Source: Musa acuminata AAA Group
Taxonomy: Eukaryota; Streptophyta; Magnoliopsida; Zingiberales; Musaceae
DNA length: 64,000 bases
Direction: 5' to 3'
Assembly: GCF_036884655.1 (NCBI RefSeq)
Contig: NC_088340.1
Coordinates: 11,624,501-11,688,500 of the forward strand
The notes beneath the pieces are model-generated. The model did not search any database. It saw only the letters and a program-made list of their open reading frames with translations, and was not told the origin of the DNA. The translations under genes and the position numbers were made by a program. Below, piece after piece: positions 10,797 through 21,408 of the stretch. Every line of letters starts with the position of its first letter. The stretch's first letter is position 1.

Positions 10797-11500
10797 GGCA
10801 TACTTGATGTCCACTGCCTCACTGGTCCAAATTATACAGATTGGCTCCGCCACTTGAGAATTATTCTCATGGTACAGAAAATCATGTATGTCCTTAATTT
10901 AGTGATGCATACGCTTGAGGAAGGGGCAAGCGAGGATGAGATCACTCGCTACGTGAAGTACATTGATGACTCCACTCTTGCTTAGTATTACATGTTGGGC
11001 TCTATAACTCCTAAGTTACAGAGACAGTATGAAAAGATGGATGCCAGATCTTTTCTCCTATATGTTCAAAAATTATTTGAGGAATAGAGAAGGACTCAAC
11101 AATATGAGATATCAAAGAGCTTCTTCCACGCTAGGATGAATAAGGGGACACTAGTTCATAACCATGTCCTAAAGATGATTGAGTGGATAGAGAAACTCAT
11201 AGGTCTATGAATGGTCCTAGAGGATAGCTTGTGTGTGGATCTTATGCTTTAATCCCTACCAGATTTTATTTTATAATTCATAATGAATTTTAATATAAAC
11301 AAGCTTGAGGTAACTCGGGTAAAGCAGAAAAGTCTCTTAAGAAGGGCAAGGGCAGACCGGGTAAAGCAAAGGTTACTAAAAAGAACTCGACAAAGGATAA
11401 AGGCTAGTGCTTCTACTATGGTAAAGATGGGCACTAGAAAAGGAACTAGAGTACTTTGCAGAGAGGGCGAAACAAAAGCTTAGAGAAGCTTCAGGTATAT
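10797..11500 (+). pseudogene. Copia gag, unit 1
   Basis: The reading frame starts with GPNYTDWLRHLRIIL and LNLVMHTLEEGASEDE, typical of the copia capsid N-terminus, and passes through YVKYIDDSTLA to an in-frame stop at about 10984. It continues with QRQYEKMDARSFLLYVQKLFEE and a basic tail rich in K and R (11283-11480). The zinc knuckle, normally Cys-X2-Cys-X4-His-X4-Cys, is lost in frame shifts: the DNA still has a GCTTCTACTATGG-like knuckle remnant near 11410. The start codon is uncertain because the frame upstream appears shifted. The part from 10917 onward is duplicated as unit 2. Confidence 0.75.
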
Positions 11501-12900
11501 TCATGATCAGTTTTCATTTGTCAAACTCTTATGATAACACATGACTATTAGATACTGATAGTGCTTATCATATTTGTAATTCGTTGCAAGCTCTAGCAAG
11601 ACCTAGGAGATTGGTGAGAGGCGAGATGAACCTCAAGATAGGTAATTGAGCAAGAGTTACTACAGTAGCTGTTGGCAAGGTCACCCTACATCTGCTCGGT
11701 GGAACTATTATTACATTGGATGTATGCTATTTTATTCCTTCTATTATCAAAAATATTATTTTCATTTAATGTTTGACAGTTAGTGGATATAAATTAGTTT
11801 TTGAGAACAATGGTTGTTCAATATTATTAGATGATGAGATCATTATGAGAGGAACATTACATAATGGTTTGTTTATGCTAAATACTACTCCACATATCAT
11901 GAATGTAAATATGTCCAAGAGAAAATGAGATGAGGTGAACAGTGCATACATGTGGCATTGTAGGTTAGGTCACATCAATGAGGGAAGGATTCAAAAGTTG
12001 CTAAAGGATGAATATATAGATCCATTCGACTATGAGACATATATAACTTGCGAGTCTTGCCTTCGTGTAAAGCTGACCAACTCTCCATTTAGTGGAATTG
12101 GAGAGAGAATCATTGAGCTGTTGGAACTCATACATAGTGATGTATGTGGACCCATGTCAACTCATGCCATTGGTGGTTGCTCCTACTTCATTACCTTTAT
12201 TGATGATTTCTCAAGGTATGTACATGTGTAATTAATGAAATATAAGTCTGAGGCATTTGAGAAATTCAGAGAGTATAAGAATGAAGTGGAGAACCAGACT
12301 GGAAAGAGTATTAAAACTCTTCAATCAAATCAAGGAGGTGAGCACTTGAGTATAGAGTTCACCCAATTCCTTAAGGACCATGGGATTCTATCCCAATGGA
12401 TACCTCCTTATACACCTCAGCTCAATGGTGTATTTGAAAGGAGGAATCGTACACTATTAGACATGGTGTGGTCTATGATGAGTTTCGCTAACCTACCCAT
12501 CTCATTCTGGGGATACGCCCTAGAGACTGTAGCTAATCTTTTGAATGGAGTTCCCACTAAATCGGTAGTGTCTGCACCATATAAGATATGGAAAGAGAAG
12601 AAGCCCGATCTTAAGGTTGTTAAGATTTGGGGCTGCCTTGCCCATGTTAAAGACACAACCTTGATAAGTTGGAATCAAGGATGGAGTTGTGCAAGTTCGT
12701 GGGTCAACCCCAAGAAACTTATGTATATTATTTCTATCATCCCGAGGACCAAAAGGTCTTTGTAGCTAAGAGAGCGGTGTTCCTTGATAAGGAACACATT
12801 TTTGGCGGAGACAATGGGAGAATGATAGAGTTGATCGAGGTTGGAGAACCTAACTCAAGCACCACTCCTTAGCCCGAATCTATTCAGGTACCTAGCACAT
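11501..12900 (+). pseudogene. Copia protease, pre-integrase and integrase, unit 1
   Basis: The protease active site reads LLDTDSAYHICNS, so the expected DTG is DTD. The pre-integrase zinc motif is intact as WHCRLGH then CESC (11935-12070). The integrase core has HSDVCGP (first Asp), but LQSNQGGE replaces the second catalytic Asp by Asn; the third residue (Glu, in NGVFERRNR) is present. A stop at 12232 splits the core (11935-12231 and 12235-12765). The linker follows at 12669-12872 in another frame. Integrase would join element DNA to the chromosome; with this lesion it should be inactive. Confidence 0.82.
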
Positions 12901-13049
12901 AAGTTTTGACTTTACGTAGGTCCGGTAGAGTATCCCATCCTCCTGAGAGATATGTGGGACATAGTAGAGGAGAGGATGTTGAGGATATTGATCCTCAAAC
13001 CTACGAGGAGGCTATTATGAGTATAGACTCTAGGAAGTGACAAGAAGCC

Positions 13050-14427
13050 ATGAATTCTGAGATTGATTCCGTTTACTCCAATAAGGTTTGGAACCTAGTT
13101 GATGCACTCGAGGGTATTGTTCTCATCGATTGCAAGTGGATCTTTAAGAGGAAAATCAGAGTAGATGAAAAGGTAGAGACCTATAAAATAAGGCTAATGG
13201 CTAAAGGGTATCATCAAAGGCAAGGTGTTGACTATGACGAAACCATCTCAACCGTGGCAATGCTAAAGTTCATCCCAATTCTATTAGTTATTGCAGCACA
13301 CTATGATTATGTGATCTGGCAGATGGACGTGAAAACCACATTCCTCAATGGTAACCTCAATGAGGAGGTATATATGATATAGCCCGAGGGATTCATATCC
13401 AAGGACTGCTCAGATAAGGTGTGCAAGTTGCTTAGATCTATTTATGGACTAGAGCAAGTTTTTCAAAGTTGGAACATAAGATTTGATGAGGCCATCAGAT
13501 CTTATGACTTCATTAAGAATGAAGATGAGCCTTGTGTGTATAGGAAGGTAAGTGGGAGCGTTATTACCATTTTGGTGTTATATGTAGATGATATCCTGAT
13601 AATTGGAAATGATGTAGGAATGCTATCCATAGCAAAGGCTTGGTTATTTAGACACTTCTCCATGAAGGACTTAGGGGAAGCATCATATATCTTGGGGATT
13701 TGGATCTAAAGAGATAGTTCCAAAAGAATGCTTGGCTTGTCCCAATCTAGGTACATAGACACCATAGTCAAAAGATTTGGTATGAAAAATTTCAAATGAG
13801 GTCTCATACCGATGAGACATGAGATATCACTTTCTAAGAGTATGTCACCAAAGACTCTTGAAGAAAGGGCGAACATGGATAGGATACCTTATCCCTTAAC
13901 GATAGAGTCTATCATGTATACCATGCTATGTATCAGGTCTGATATAGCCAATGCTCTAAGTGTCATGAGTAGGTATCTGGTAGATCCAAACATGGAGAAT
14001 TGGAAAGTAGTAAAGTGTATCCTTAAGTACTTGAGAAGGACTAAGGATCTTTTATTGGTATATAGAGGTAGTAGCCTCAAGATTAAAGGCTACACGAACT
14101 CGAGTTTCTAGTTCGATGTCGACGATAGCAAGTCAAATTCGGGGTATGTGTACACCCTAAATGGAGGAGCAATGTGTTAGAAGAGTTCCAAACAAGATAC
14201 TACTGCTGACTCGACCATAGAGGCGGAGTACATTACTGCAGCAAAGGCAACAAAGGAGGGAGTCTAGATAAAGAAGTTTATCACAAATCTGGGAGTTGTG
14301 CTAGGCAAAGAGGAGCCGATTCCCTTATATTGCAACAACAATGGGGTGATTGCTCAAATAAGGAAACCTGAGTCTCATCAGAAGTGTTCTGAGGAGATTC
14401 TATCTTATTAGAAAGATTGTGACCCGG
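13050..14427 (+). pseudogene. Copia RT-RNase H, unit 1
   Basis: The region begins NSEIDSVYSNKVWNLVD and CKWIFKRKIRVD, then GVDYDETIST. RT catalytic residues look intact: the first Asp in WQMDVKTTFLNG and the pair in LYVDDILIIGND (13419-13709). Stops occur at 13380, 13707 and 13797. The following segment is at 13812-14111. RNase H is recognisable from SGYVYTLNGGAMC and DSTIEAEYI, but GYTNSSF and LYCNNN replace two expected acidic residues by Asn. The region ends at 14427 where it is joined to a second copy of gag. Confidence 0.83.
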
Positions 14428-15020
14428 GGAAGGGGCAAGCGAGGATGAGATCGCTTGCTACGTGAAGTACATTGATGACTCCACTCTTGTTCCATTTTAC
14501 ATGTTGGGCTCTATAACTCCTGAGTTACAGAGATAGTATGAAAAGATGGATGCCAGATCTTTTCTCCTATATGTTCATAAATTATTTGAGGAATAGGGAA
14601 GGACTCAACAATATAAGATATCCAAGAGCCTCTTCCACGTAAGGATGAATGAGGGGACACCAGTTCAAAACCATGTCCTAAAGATGGTTGAGTGGATAGA
14701 GAAACTCGTAGGTCTAGGAATGGTCCTAGAGGATAGCTTGTGATGGATCTTATGCTTCAATCCCTACCAGATTTCATTTCACAGTTCATAATGAATTTTA
14801 ATATGAACAATCTTAAGGTAACTCGGGTAAAGCAGAAAAGTCCCTTAAGAAGGGCAAGGGCAGATCGGGTAAAGCAAAGGTTACTAAAAAGGACTCGACA
14901 AAGGATAAAGGCCAGTGCTTCTACTACGGTAAAGATGGGCACTATAAGAGGAACTACAAAGAGTACCTTGTAGAGAGGGCGAAACAAAAGCTTGGAGAAG
15001 CTTCAGGTGTATTCATGATC
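14428..15020 (+). pseudogene. Copia gag, unit 2 (N-terminus missing)
   Basis: It starts in mid-gag at the duplication joint and covers the equivalent of unit 1 from residue block EEGASEDE onward. The open part at 14740-14973 encodes a basic tail. A knuckle remnant reads [18 protein letters not shown] in another frame near 14910-14960, better preserved than in unit 1 but with one Cys changed to Tyr. No start codon of its own is expected. Confidence 0.75.
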
Positions 15021-16390
15021 AGTTTTCATTTATCAAACTATTATGATAACACATCGGTATTGGATACTGATAGTACTTATCATATTTGTAATTCGTTGCA
15101 AGCTCTAGCAAAACCTAGGAGATTGGCGAGAGGCTAGATGAACCTCAAGATGGGCAATTGAGCAAGAGTTGCTATAGTAGCTATTGGCAAGGTCACCCTA
15201 CATGTGCCCGGTGGAGCTATTATTATATTGGATGCATGCTATTTTATTCCTTCTATTATCAAAAATATTATTTTTATTTCATATTTGACAGTTAGTGGAT
15301 ATAAATTAGTTTTTGAGAACAATGGTTGTTCAATATTATTAGATGATGAGATCATTACGAGAGGAATATTACATAATGGTTTATTTATACTAAATACTGC
15401 TCCACATATCATGAATATAAATATGTCCAAGAGAAAACGAGATGAGGTGAACAATGCATACTTATGGTGTTGTAGGCTAAGTCACATCCATGAGAGAAGG
15501 ATTCAAAAGTTGCTAAAAGATGAATATATAGATCCATTCGACTATGAGTCATATATATAACTTGTGAGTCTTGCCTTCATGGAAAACTACCTAACTCTCC
15601 ATTTAGTGGAATTGGAGAGAGAACCATTGAGCTGCTGGAACTCATACATAGTGATGTATGTGGACCTATGTCAACTCATGCCATTGGTGGTTACTCCTAC
15701 TTCATTACCTTTACTGATGATTTCTCAAGGTATATATATATGTACTTAATGAAATATAAGTCTGAGGCCTTTGAGAAATTCAAAGAGTATAAGAATGAAG
15801 TGGAGAACTAGACTGGAAATAGTATCAAAACTCTTCAATCAGATCAAGGAAGTGAGTACTTGAGTATAGAGTTCACCCAGTTTCTCAAGGACCATGGGAT
15901 TCTATCCCAATGGATACCTCCTTATACACCTCAGCTCAATGGTGTATTTGAAAGGAGAAATCGTAAACTATTAGACATGGTGCGGTCTATGATGAGCTTC
16001 GCTAACCTACCCATCTTATTTTGGGGATACGCCCTAGAGACTGCAGCTTATCTTCTGAATGGAGTTCCAACTAAATCGATAGTGTCTACACCATATAAGA
16101 TATGGAAAGAGAAGAAGCTCGATCTTAAGGTTGTAAAGATTTGGGGCTGCCTTGCCCATGTTAAAAGATACAACCTCGATAAGTTGGAATTGAGGACGGA
16201 GTGGTACAAATTCATGGGATATCCCCAAGGAAACTTGTGAATATTATTTCGATCATCCTGAGGACCAAAAGGTCTTTGTAGCTAAGAGAGCGGTGTTCCT
16301 TGAGAAGGAACACATTTTTGACGGAGATAGTGGGAGCATGATAGAGTTGATCGAGGTTGGAGAACCTAGCTCAAGCACCACTCCTTAGCC
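15021..16390 (+). pseudogene. Copia protease, pre-integrase and integrase, unit 2
   Basis: The protease again reads [12 protein letters not shown], the same DTG-to-DTD change as unit 1, so this change predates the duplication. Pre-integrase occupies 15204-15560; its zinc motif is damaged (WCCRLSH instead of WHxRLGH). A frameshift follows at about 15560. The integrase core at 15860-16240 keeps the second Asp (LQSDQGSEYLS) and the Glu (NGVFERRNR). A stop at about 15810 precedes it. The linker region (16240-16390) is in other frames. Confidence 0.82.
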
Positions 16391-16565
16391 CGAATCTATT
16401 CAGGTACCTAGCACACAAGTTTTGACTATACGTAGGTCCGGTAGAGTATCCCATCCTTTTGAGAGATATGTGGGACATATTAGAGGAGAGGATATTAAGG
16501 ATATTGATCCTCAAACCTACGAGGAGGCTATTATGAGTATAGACTCTAGAAAGTGATAAAAAGCC

Positions 16566-17945
16566 ATGAATTTTGAGATGGATTCCATGTACTCCAATAT
16601 GGTTTGGAACCTAGTTGATGCACCCGAGGGTATTGTTCTTATCGATTGCAAGTGGATCTTTAAGAGAAAAATTAGAGTAGATGTAAAAGTAGAGACCTAT
16701 AAAATAAGGCCAATGGCTAAAGGGTATCATCAAAGGCAAGGTGTTGACTACGATAAAACCCTCTCAACCATGGCAATACTAAAGTTCATCTGAATTCTGT
16801 TGGTTATTACAGCACACTATGATTATGTGATCTGGCAGATGAACGTGAAAACTACATTCCTCAATGGTAACTTTAATATGGAGGTGTATATGATATAGCC
16901 CGAGGGATTCATGTCCAAGGACTGCCCAAATAAGATGTGAAAGTTGCTTATATCTATTTATGGACTAAAGCAAGTTTTTTGAAGTTGGCACATAAGATTT
17001 GATGAGGTCATAAGATCTTATGACTTCATTAAGAATGAAAATGAGCCTTGTGTGTGCAGGAAGGTAAGTGGGAGTGCTATCACCTTTTTGGTGTTATATG
17101 TAGATAACATCCTGATAATTGAGAATGATGAAGGAATATTATCCATAGCAAAGGCTTGGTTATTTAGACACTTCTCCATGAAGGACTTAGGGGAAGCATC
17201 ATATATCTTGGGGATTCGGATCTATAGAGATAGTTCTAAGAGGATGCTTGGCTTGTCCCAGTCCAGGTACATAGACACTATAGTCAAAAGTTTTGGTATG
17301 AAAAATTCCAAATGAGGTCTCATACCGATGAGACATGAGATATCGCTTTCTAAGAGTATGTCCCGAAAGACTCTTGAAGAAAGGGCGAACATGGATAGGA
17401 TACCTTATCCCTCAATGATAGAGTCAATCATGTATGTCATGCTATGTATCAGGCCTGATATAGCCCATGCTCTTAGTGTCATGAGTAGGTATCGGGTAGA
17501 TCCAAGCTTGGAGAATTGGAAAGTAGTAAAGTGTATCCTTAAGTACTTGAGAAGGACTAAGGATCGTTTATTGGTATATGGAGGTAGTAGCCTCAAGATT
17601 GAAGGCTACACGGACTCGAGTTTTCTGTTCGATATCGACGATAGCAAATCAAATTCGGGGTATGTGTACACCATAAATAGAGGAGCAATGTGCTAGAAGA
17701 GTTCCAAGCAAGATAGTATTGCTGACTCGATTATAGAGGCGGAGTACATTACTGCGATAGAGGCAGTAAAGGAGGGAGTCTAGATAAAGAAGTTTATCAC
17801 AAATCTGGGAGTCGTGCCAAGCAAAAAGGAGCCGATTCCCTTATATTGCGACAATAACAGGGTGATTGGTCAAATGTGGAAACCTGGGTCTCATAAGAAG
17901 TGTTCTGAGGAGATTCTAGCTTATTAGAAAGATCGTGACCCGAGG
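16566..17945 (+). pseudogene. Copia RT-RNase H, unit 2
   Basis: The frame 16566-16793 carries CKWIFKRKIRVD and GVDYDKTLST. Two RT active-site acids are lost: WQMNVKTTFLNG (Asp to Asn) and LYVDNILIIEND (YVDD to YVDN). Stops lie at 16791, 16897, 16938 and 16980. The later segment 17328-17696 encodes PDIAHALSVMSRY and a better RNase H than unit 1 (GYTDSSF, DSIIEAEYI, LYCDNN). Unit 2 thus keeps RNase H residues that unit 1 has lost, and the reverse holds for RT. Confidence 0.83.
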
Positions 17946-18076
17946 AGATGTAGTAGTGGAAAGAGTTCCATCCAAAGAGAAAATCGTAGATCCATTGATA
18001 AAGTCGTTGTCTCAAATTTTCTTTGAGCGTCACAGGGGTCTGATGGGGATCAGACACATAGGTGATTAGCTTTAGG

Positions 18077-18089
18077 TCAAGTTGGAGAT
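18077..18089 (+). other. Polypurine tract of plus-strand copia
   Basis: The purine-rich AAGTTGGAGAT just before the 3' LTR start (18090) sits where plus-strand DNA synthesis would be primed. It is interrupted by two thymines, so it is a weak tract. The minus-strand copia has the corresponding AAGTGAGAGAT next to its 3' LTR at 52686. Confidence 0.5.
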
Positions 18090-18185
18090 TGCTAGTCATA
18101 GGTGCCCTACAAGCCAATTACGTGAGTGATGGCACATATGACTTGACACGTAGTCTTTTTGCCTATTATATTTTGGTATTTTATC

Positions 18186-18261
<76 letters not shown>

Positions 18262-18599
18262 GATGTCCTTGCATCTATGCAATGTGAATCGGATCGTGAT
18301 GATATCACGATAATGAGACCGATTTACTTTTAAACACAAACCCTAAATAATCTCGTTCATAGGTTACTCGAGAAGGACATCAAGATAACTGAATAGATTA
18401 GTGTGCTGTATACCCATCCATATGATGGATGTAGCTGATCTCATAGCTGCTCGTGTTGGATACTAGGGATACAGTATAGGTGCTCATTAAAAAATGAGTT
18501 CACTAATTGATCCATTTACGGAATGCTGGATAGTTGATGATACCTTATTGTTAGATAGTAATTCTATAGTCCCAATGGTATATCTGGTCCTTAGACTTG
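18090..18599 (+). repeat. 3' LTR of plus-strand copia, first segment
   Basis: Starts TGCTAGTCAT directly after the polypurine tract. The LTR is broken by three insertions, and its remaining pieces are 18090-18599, 21756-22142, 29127-29178 and 32858-32917. The first insertion lies in the target ACTTG (18595-18599 and 21751-21755). Confidence 0.85.
18190..18258. repeat. (TA)n microsatellite
   Basis: An uninterrupted run of about 34 TA units inside the 3' LTR. The 5' LTR has only a short TA-rich stretch at the same place (about 7550), so the run expanded after insertion. Confidence 0.95.
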
Positions 18600-19024
18600 T
18601 ATTAGGACTCATTTTTTGAGCTTTTAAATAATGTTTATTGAGTCTGTTTAGTCTAGTTGTTTATTGAGTCGGTTTGGTTCGAGTCAAGTAGAGGTTTATT
18701 TAATATTTATTTATTATTAGAGTTCAAGTCCTGATGGACTCTAGGTGGAACTCTATAAATAGGAATGTAACTGCTTCTTTTTAGTAATCTATAAAAAATA
18801 TTATTCTGTCTTTCGACAAACCTTAGGAGGCTGATCCCCTCGAAGCGATCAAGGAGGGCCGATCCCCTCGAAGCAATCAAGGAGGGCCGATCCCCTCGAA
18901 GCGATCAAGGAGGTCGATCCCCTCGAAGTGATCATCCCCTTTCTCTTCTTCTTTTTTTTATGATAAGACTTTAGGGTCTTATCATTTGGTATCAGAGCGA
19001 CGATAAGACTTTAGGGTCTTATCA
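18600..19024 (+). repeat. 5' LTR of gypsy element 1
   Basis: The LTR starts TATTAGGACT (TGTTAGGACC in the 3' copy) and ends GTCTTATCA. TATAAATAG at 18754-18762 is the likely core promoter. It includes four 28-bp minisatellite units and, unusually, a perfect tRNA-Met primer site at 18987-18998 between two copies of a hairpin with arms GATAAGAC and GTCTTATC. The LTR end is set by comparison with the 3' LTR, which also contains the primer site. Confidence 0.8.
18827..18934 (+). repeat. 28-bp minisatellite in gypsy LTR, four units
   Basis: Each unit contains CGATCCCCTCGAAGCGATCA with small changes, followed by AGGAGG. There are four units here but only one in the 3' LTR of the same element (21637-21664). 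Element 2 has four (29255-29365) and three (32436-32515). Confidence 0.85.
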
Positions 19025-19038
19025 TTTGGTTTTAGAGC
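18987..19038 (+). other. Primer sites inside and after the LTR
   Basis: A perfect TGGTATCAGAGC (18987-18998) lies inside the LTR, and a degenerate copy TGGTTTTAGAGC (19027-19038) lies just after its end. The two are 40 bases apart, the length of a duplicated module made of hairpin plus primer site. Confidence 0.75.
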
Positions 19039-20122
19039 AACGATCCTTGGCGCAGCCCACCGCAGCCTTGCTTCCATTCTTCCTCACCACCACTACAAGG
19101 CAACTCTTTCTTCACCGCTGTCGCTGTTCCCCGGCCAGGAGACGACGCTACCAGCGTCCATCCTAGCCCTACTGCTACCTCCCCGCTGCCACTCCACCGC
19201 CGCCCGCCTACCCTTGCGTCGCAGCCGCAACCTTAGCCGTGCCCCCTTGGCTCGGGCGAGAACGAGCGCCGCCACTCCCCCTTACTCTGCATCTTTTGTA
19301 ATCGAAATATGGCAATCATGGGTAACTCACATATGCTGCCCTTATTTCCAACCACCGCCATCGCCTCGAGCGTCGTCACCATCGCCTTCCAACCGCTGCT
19401 CGCTAGTGCGACGACCGTCGCTCGCCTCCCAACCTTTTCTCCCGCTCGCTTCCCAACCGCTGCTTCCCTTTGCTCTGCATCCGTGGTGACCGAAACAGGA
19501 CAATTACCACCATCGCAGTCGCGGGTCCCCTTGCTACCGCAGTCGCGGATCCCCTTGCTGCTGCGAACGCCGGTTATGACCACTGTCGCCACTGCTACCC
19601 AGCCAGCGACGACGCCGCTCGCCGCCCAACTTGCTATGACCCTCGTTGCCTCCTTCTCCACCACCGCCGCTATGCTCCGGCCAGTAACGACTGCTGCTGC
19701 CAGCCACCGCAGCCTTCACCTCAACCCCCTAGATCTGCACCGTTGCTGTAGCCCCCTTGCTCTGCATCGTTGCCGCAGCCGCTGGTTGCCACCACTGCAG
19801 CCTCAACCTCGGCCGCTTCAGTGCCACCTCCCTCTTATTCTGCCTCCACTACTGCAGTTATCAGTTGCCATCACCGCAGCCTCAACACGGCTGCTCGGCG
19901 ATTGCTTTCTTAGGTCACAACAGTCGTAACCGTCGCCTTTCAACCTTGGCGCTCTCATCTCACGTAGTGACACAAACATAGGGCAGCTACTCTTCCTCCA
20001 ATGCAATGACCGCAGCACTGCCCTTGGCGTCCACCTCCTTGGCAACTTCGCATTGACAGTGTTGATGCCCTTGACCGACACCCAAAACAGAAGTTGAGAT
20101 TACAAATTTGCAGTCTTACGTA
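19039..20122 (+). other. GC-rich leader of gypsy element 1
   Basis: About 1.1 kb of C-rich sequence dense in CCG, CAG and CCACC triplets. It has long open frames in several frames of both strands, such as 19309-19929 (plus) and 19233-19664 (minus), with low-complexity A, S, P, T and R composition and no recognisable domain. Element 2 has a related leader (29800-31050). I treat it as non-coding leader. Confidence 0.6.
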
Positions 20123-21322
20123 ATGGCCACTGATAACTCGGTGAAAGCATAAATGGAAGCATTGGAAATCAGAATTGAGAACCGACTACAAGAAATACTT
20201 AATGATTTCCAAAAGAGCCTACTGGAGAGCCTCAGCAAATTTCAACAAAATGGGGGCTCAAGTTCTATGTTGCACAGATCTGAAAATACAAAAAAAGGGC
20301 CCCAAGATTTTGACACAAATTACTTACACATGAAGATGGAATTTTCGAGATGGAAAGAAGGAGATCCGACCAATTGGATCTCAAAGGTAGAAAATTTTTT
20401 CCGTTTTCACAGAACCCCAGAAGAATCCAAGATAGAAGTGGCCTCAATCCAGCTCGAGGGAGATGCACTCCAATGGTACGATTGGTATGAAACTTTCTAC
20501 GGAGTTCCTTCGTGGGAGTAGTTCAAAAGAGGACTTCTTGTTCGCTTTGGCCCATCCGAATATGAGAATGTTGATTGCCAGCTTGCCAAAATTTGTCAGA
20601 CTTCTACAATGTTAGAATATCAGAGTAGGTTTGAAAAATTATCAAATCAAGCTAGAGATTGGTCAGACCGACAACTTCTGGATATATTTATTGAAGGGCT
20701 TATTCCAGAGATCCGGTGTGAAATTAAGGCTCGTCAACCCCGCACTTTGATAGCTGCGATCTCATTTGCAAATCTACATGAGAAAAAAATTAGCAAGGAA
20801 AGATCAGCAAGAGGTTTGTACTATGATGAAAATTGGAGTATGGAGCACTGATGTAAACAAGGGCAACTTCTGATGATTGAACCAATTGGAGAGGAGCCGA
20901 AAGCTAAGAATGTGGACTCCGATCATGAAGGTATAAATTCTAATAAAGATGTTGAACCTACCATACATACAATTCATACATTAGCCGACTACTCTAACCC
21001 GCAAATTATGGAAGTTGGCCGAACTCTGGAGCATCAGCCTATTATAGTTTTGATTGATACTGGTAACACTAACAATTTTATGGATAGTGAGACTATTGAC
21101 CGATTGGCCCACCACATTGAAGACTATAACAGATTCGAAGTAAAGATCATTGATGGACGGATTTTCACTTGTAATAGCAAAGGTTCAAAGATAAAATTGA
21201 TTATACATGGCCAAAAGTTTCATGCAACTATTGCTACATTGAAAGACCGACCTGTTGCTTACACTATCAAAAAGTGGAGATCATACTTACTTGATCAACG
21301 GGTTATGATGCATTGCAGATAG
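20123..21322 (+). pseudogene. Gypsy gag-protease, element 1
   Basis: Gag starts MATDNSVK at 20123 and meets a stop at 20150. It continues with LEIRIENRLQEIL, then FSRWKEGDPTNWISKVE and a retrotransposon-gag capsid core (LEGDALQWYDWYE), a stop at 20519, EYQSRFEKLSNQARDWS and the degenerate knuckle GLYYDENWSMEH, in which both first Cys are lost. Protease follows at 20873-21322 with VLIDTGNTNNFMD, a normal DTG. After FHATIATLKDRPVAY the frame jumps to KKWRSYLLDQRV, resembling the end of RNase H, so RT is deleted. It could have supplied capsid and protease only, and is now broken. Confidence 0.8.
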
Positions 21323-21395
21323 TCTATGGCTAAAGTGCTGAAAGAAAAGCTCCTAGAGATTGATGCTGCTCAGTCTTGAGGACAAGGCTGATTTG

Positions 21396-21408
21396 AAGAG
21401 GGAGGAAC
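21396..21408 (+). other. Polypurine tract of gypsy element 1
   Basis: GAAGAGGGAGGAA just before the 3' LTR. The same tract precedes the 3' LTR of element 2 (32181-32193). Upstream, the two stretches GAGGACAAGGCTGA and GAAGAGGG are conserved with the nested gypsy at 45527-45560 on the minus strand. Confidence 0.75.

Larger units (their letters stand above)
10917..17945 (+). repeat. Tandem duplication of copia gag-pol (two 3.5-kb units)
   Basis: Unit 1 (10917-14427) and unit 2 (14428-17945) are head-to-tail copies of mid-gag to RNase H with no LTR between them. At the joint, RNase H sequence ending GTGACCCG passes directly into gag GGAAGGGGC. The undamaged contexts are GACCCGAGGA (17939-17946) and TTGAGGAAGG (10915-10924), so a GAGGA-like microhomology lies at the breakpoint. 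The units are collinear with scattered substitutions and small indels, and each has its own stops. Confidence 0.88.

Noticed and set aside
14428..17945. A second copia element inserted in the first
   Set aside because: No LTR, primer site or target duplication occurs at 14428 or 17945; the joint has RNase H running into mid-gag, which fits internal tandem duplication.
18827..18934. Direct repeats that could suggest a CRISPR-like array
   Set aside because: The 28-bp units are adjacent without spacers, lie in an LTR, and the genome is a plant.
19233..19929. Open frames of 143 and 206 codons in opposite directions
   Set aside because: Both lie in the GC-rich leader of gypsy element 1; composition explains the lack of stops, and element 2 does not preserve them.
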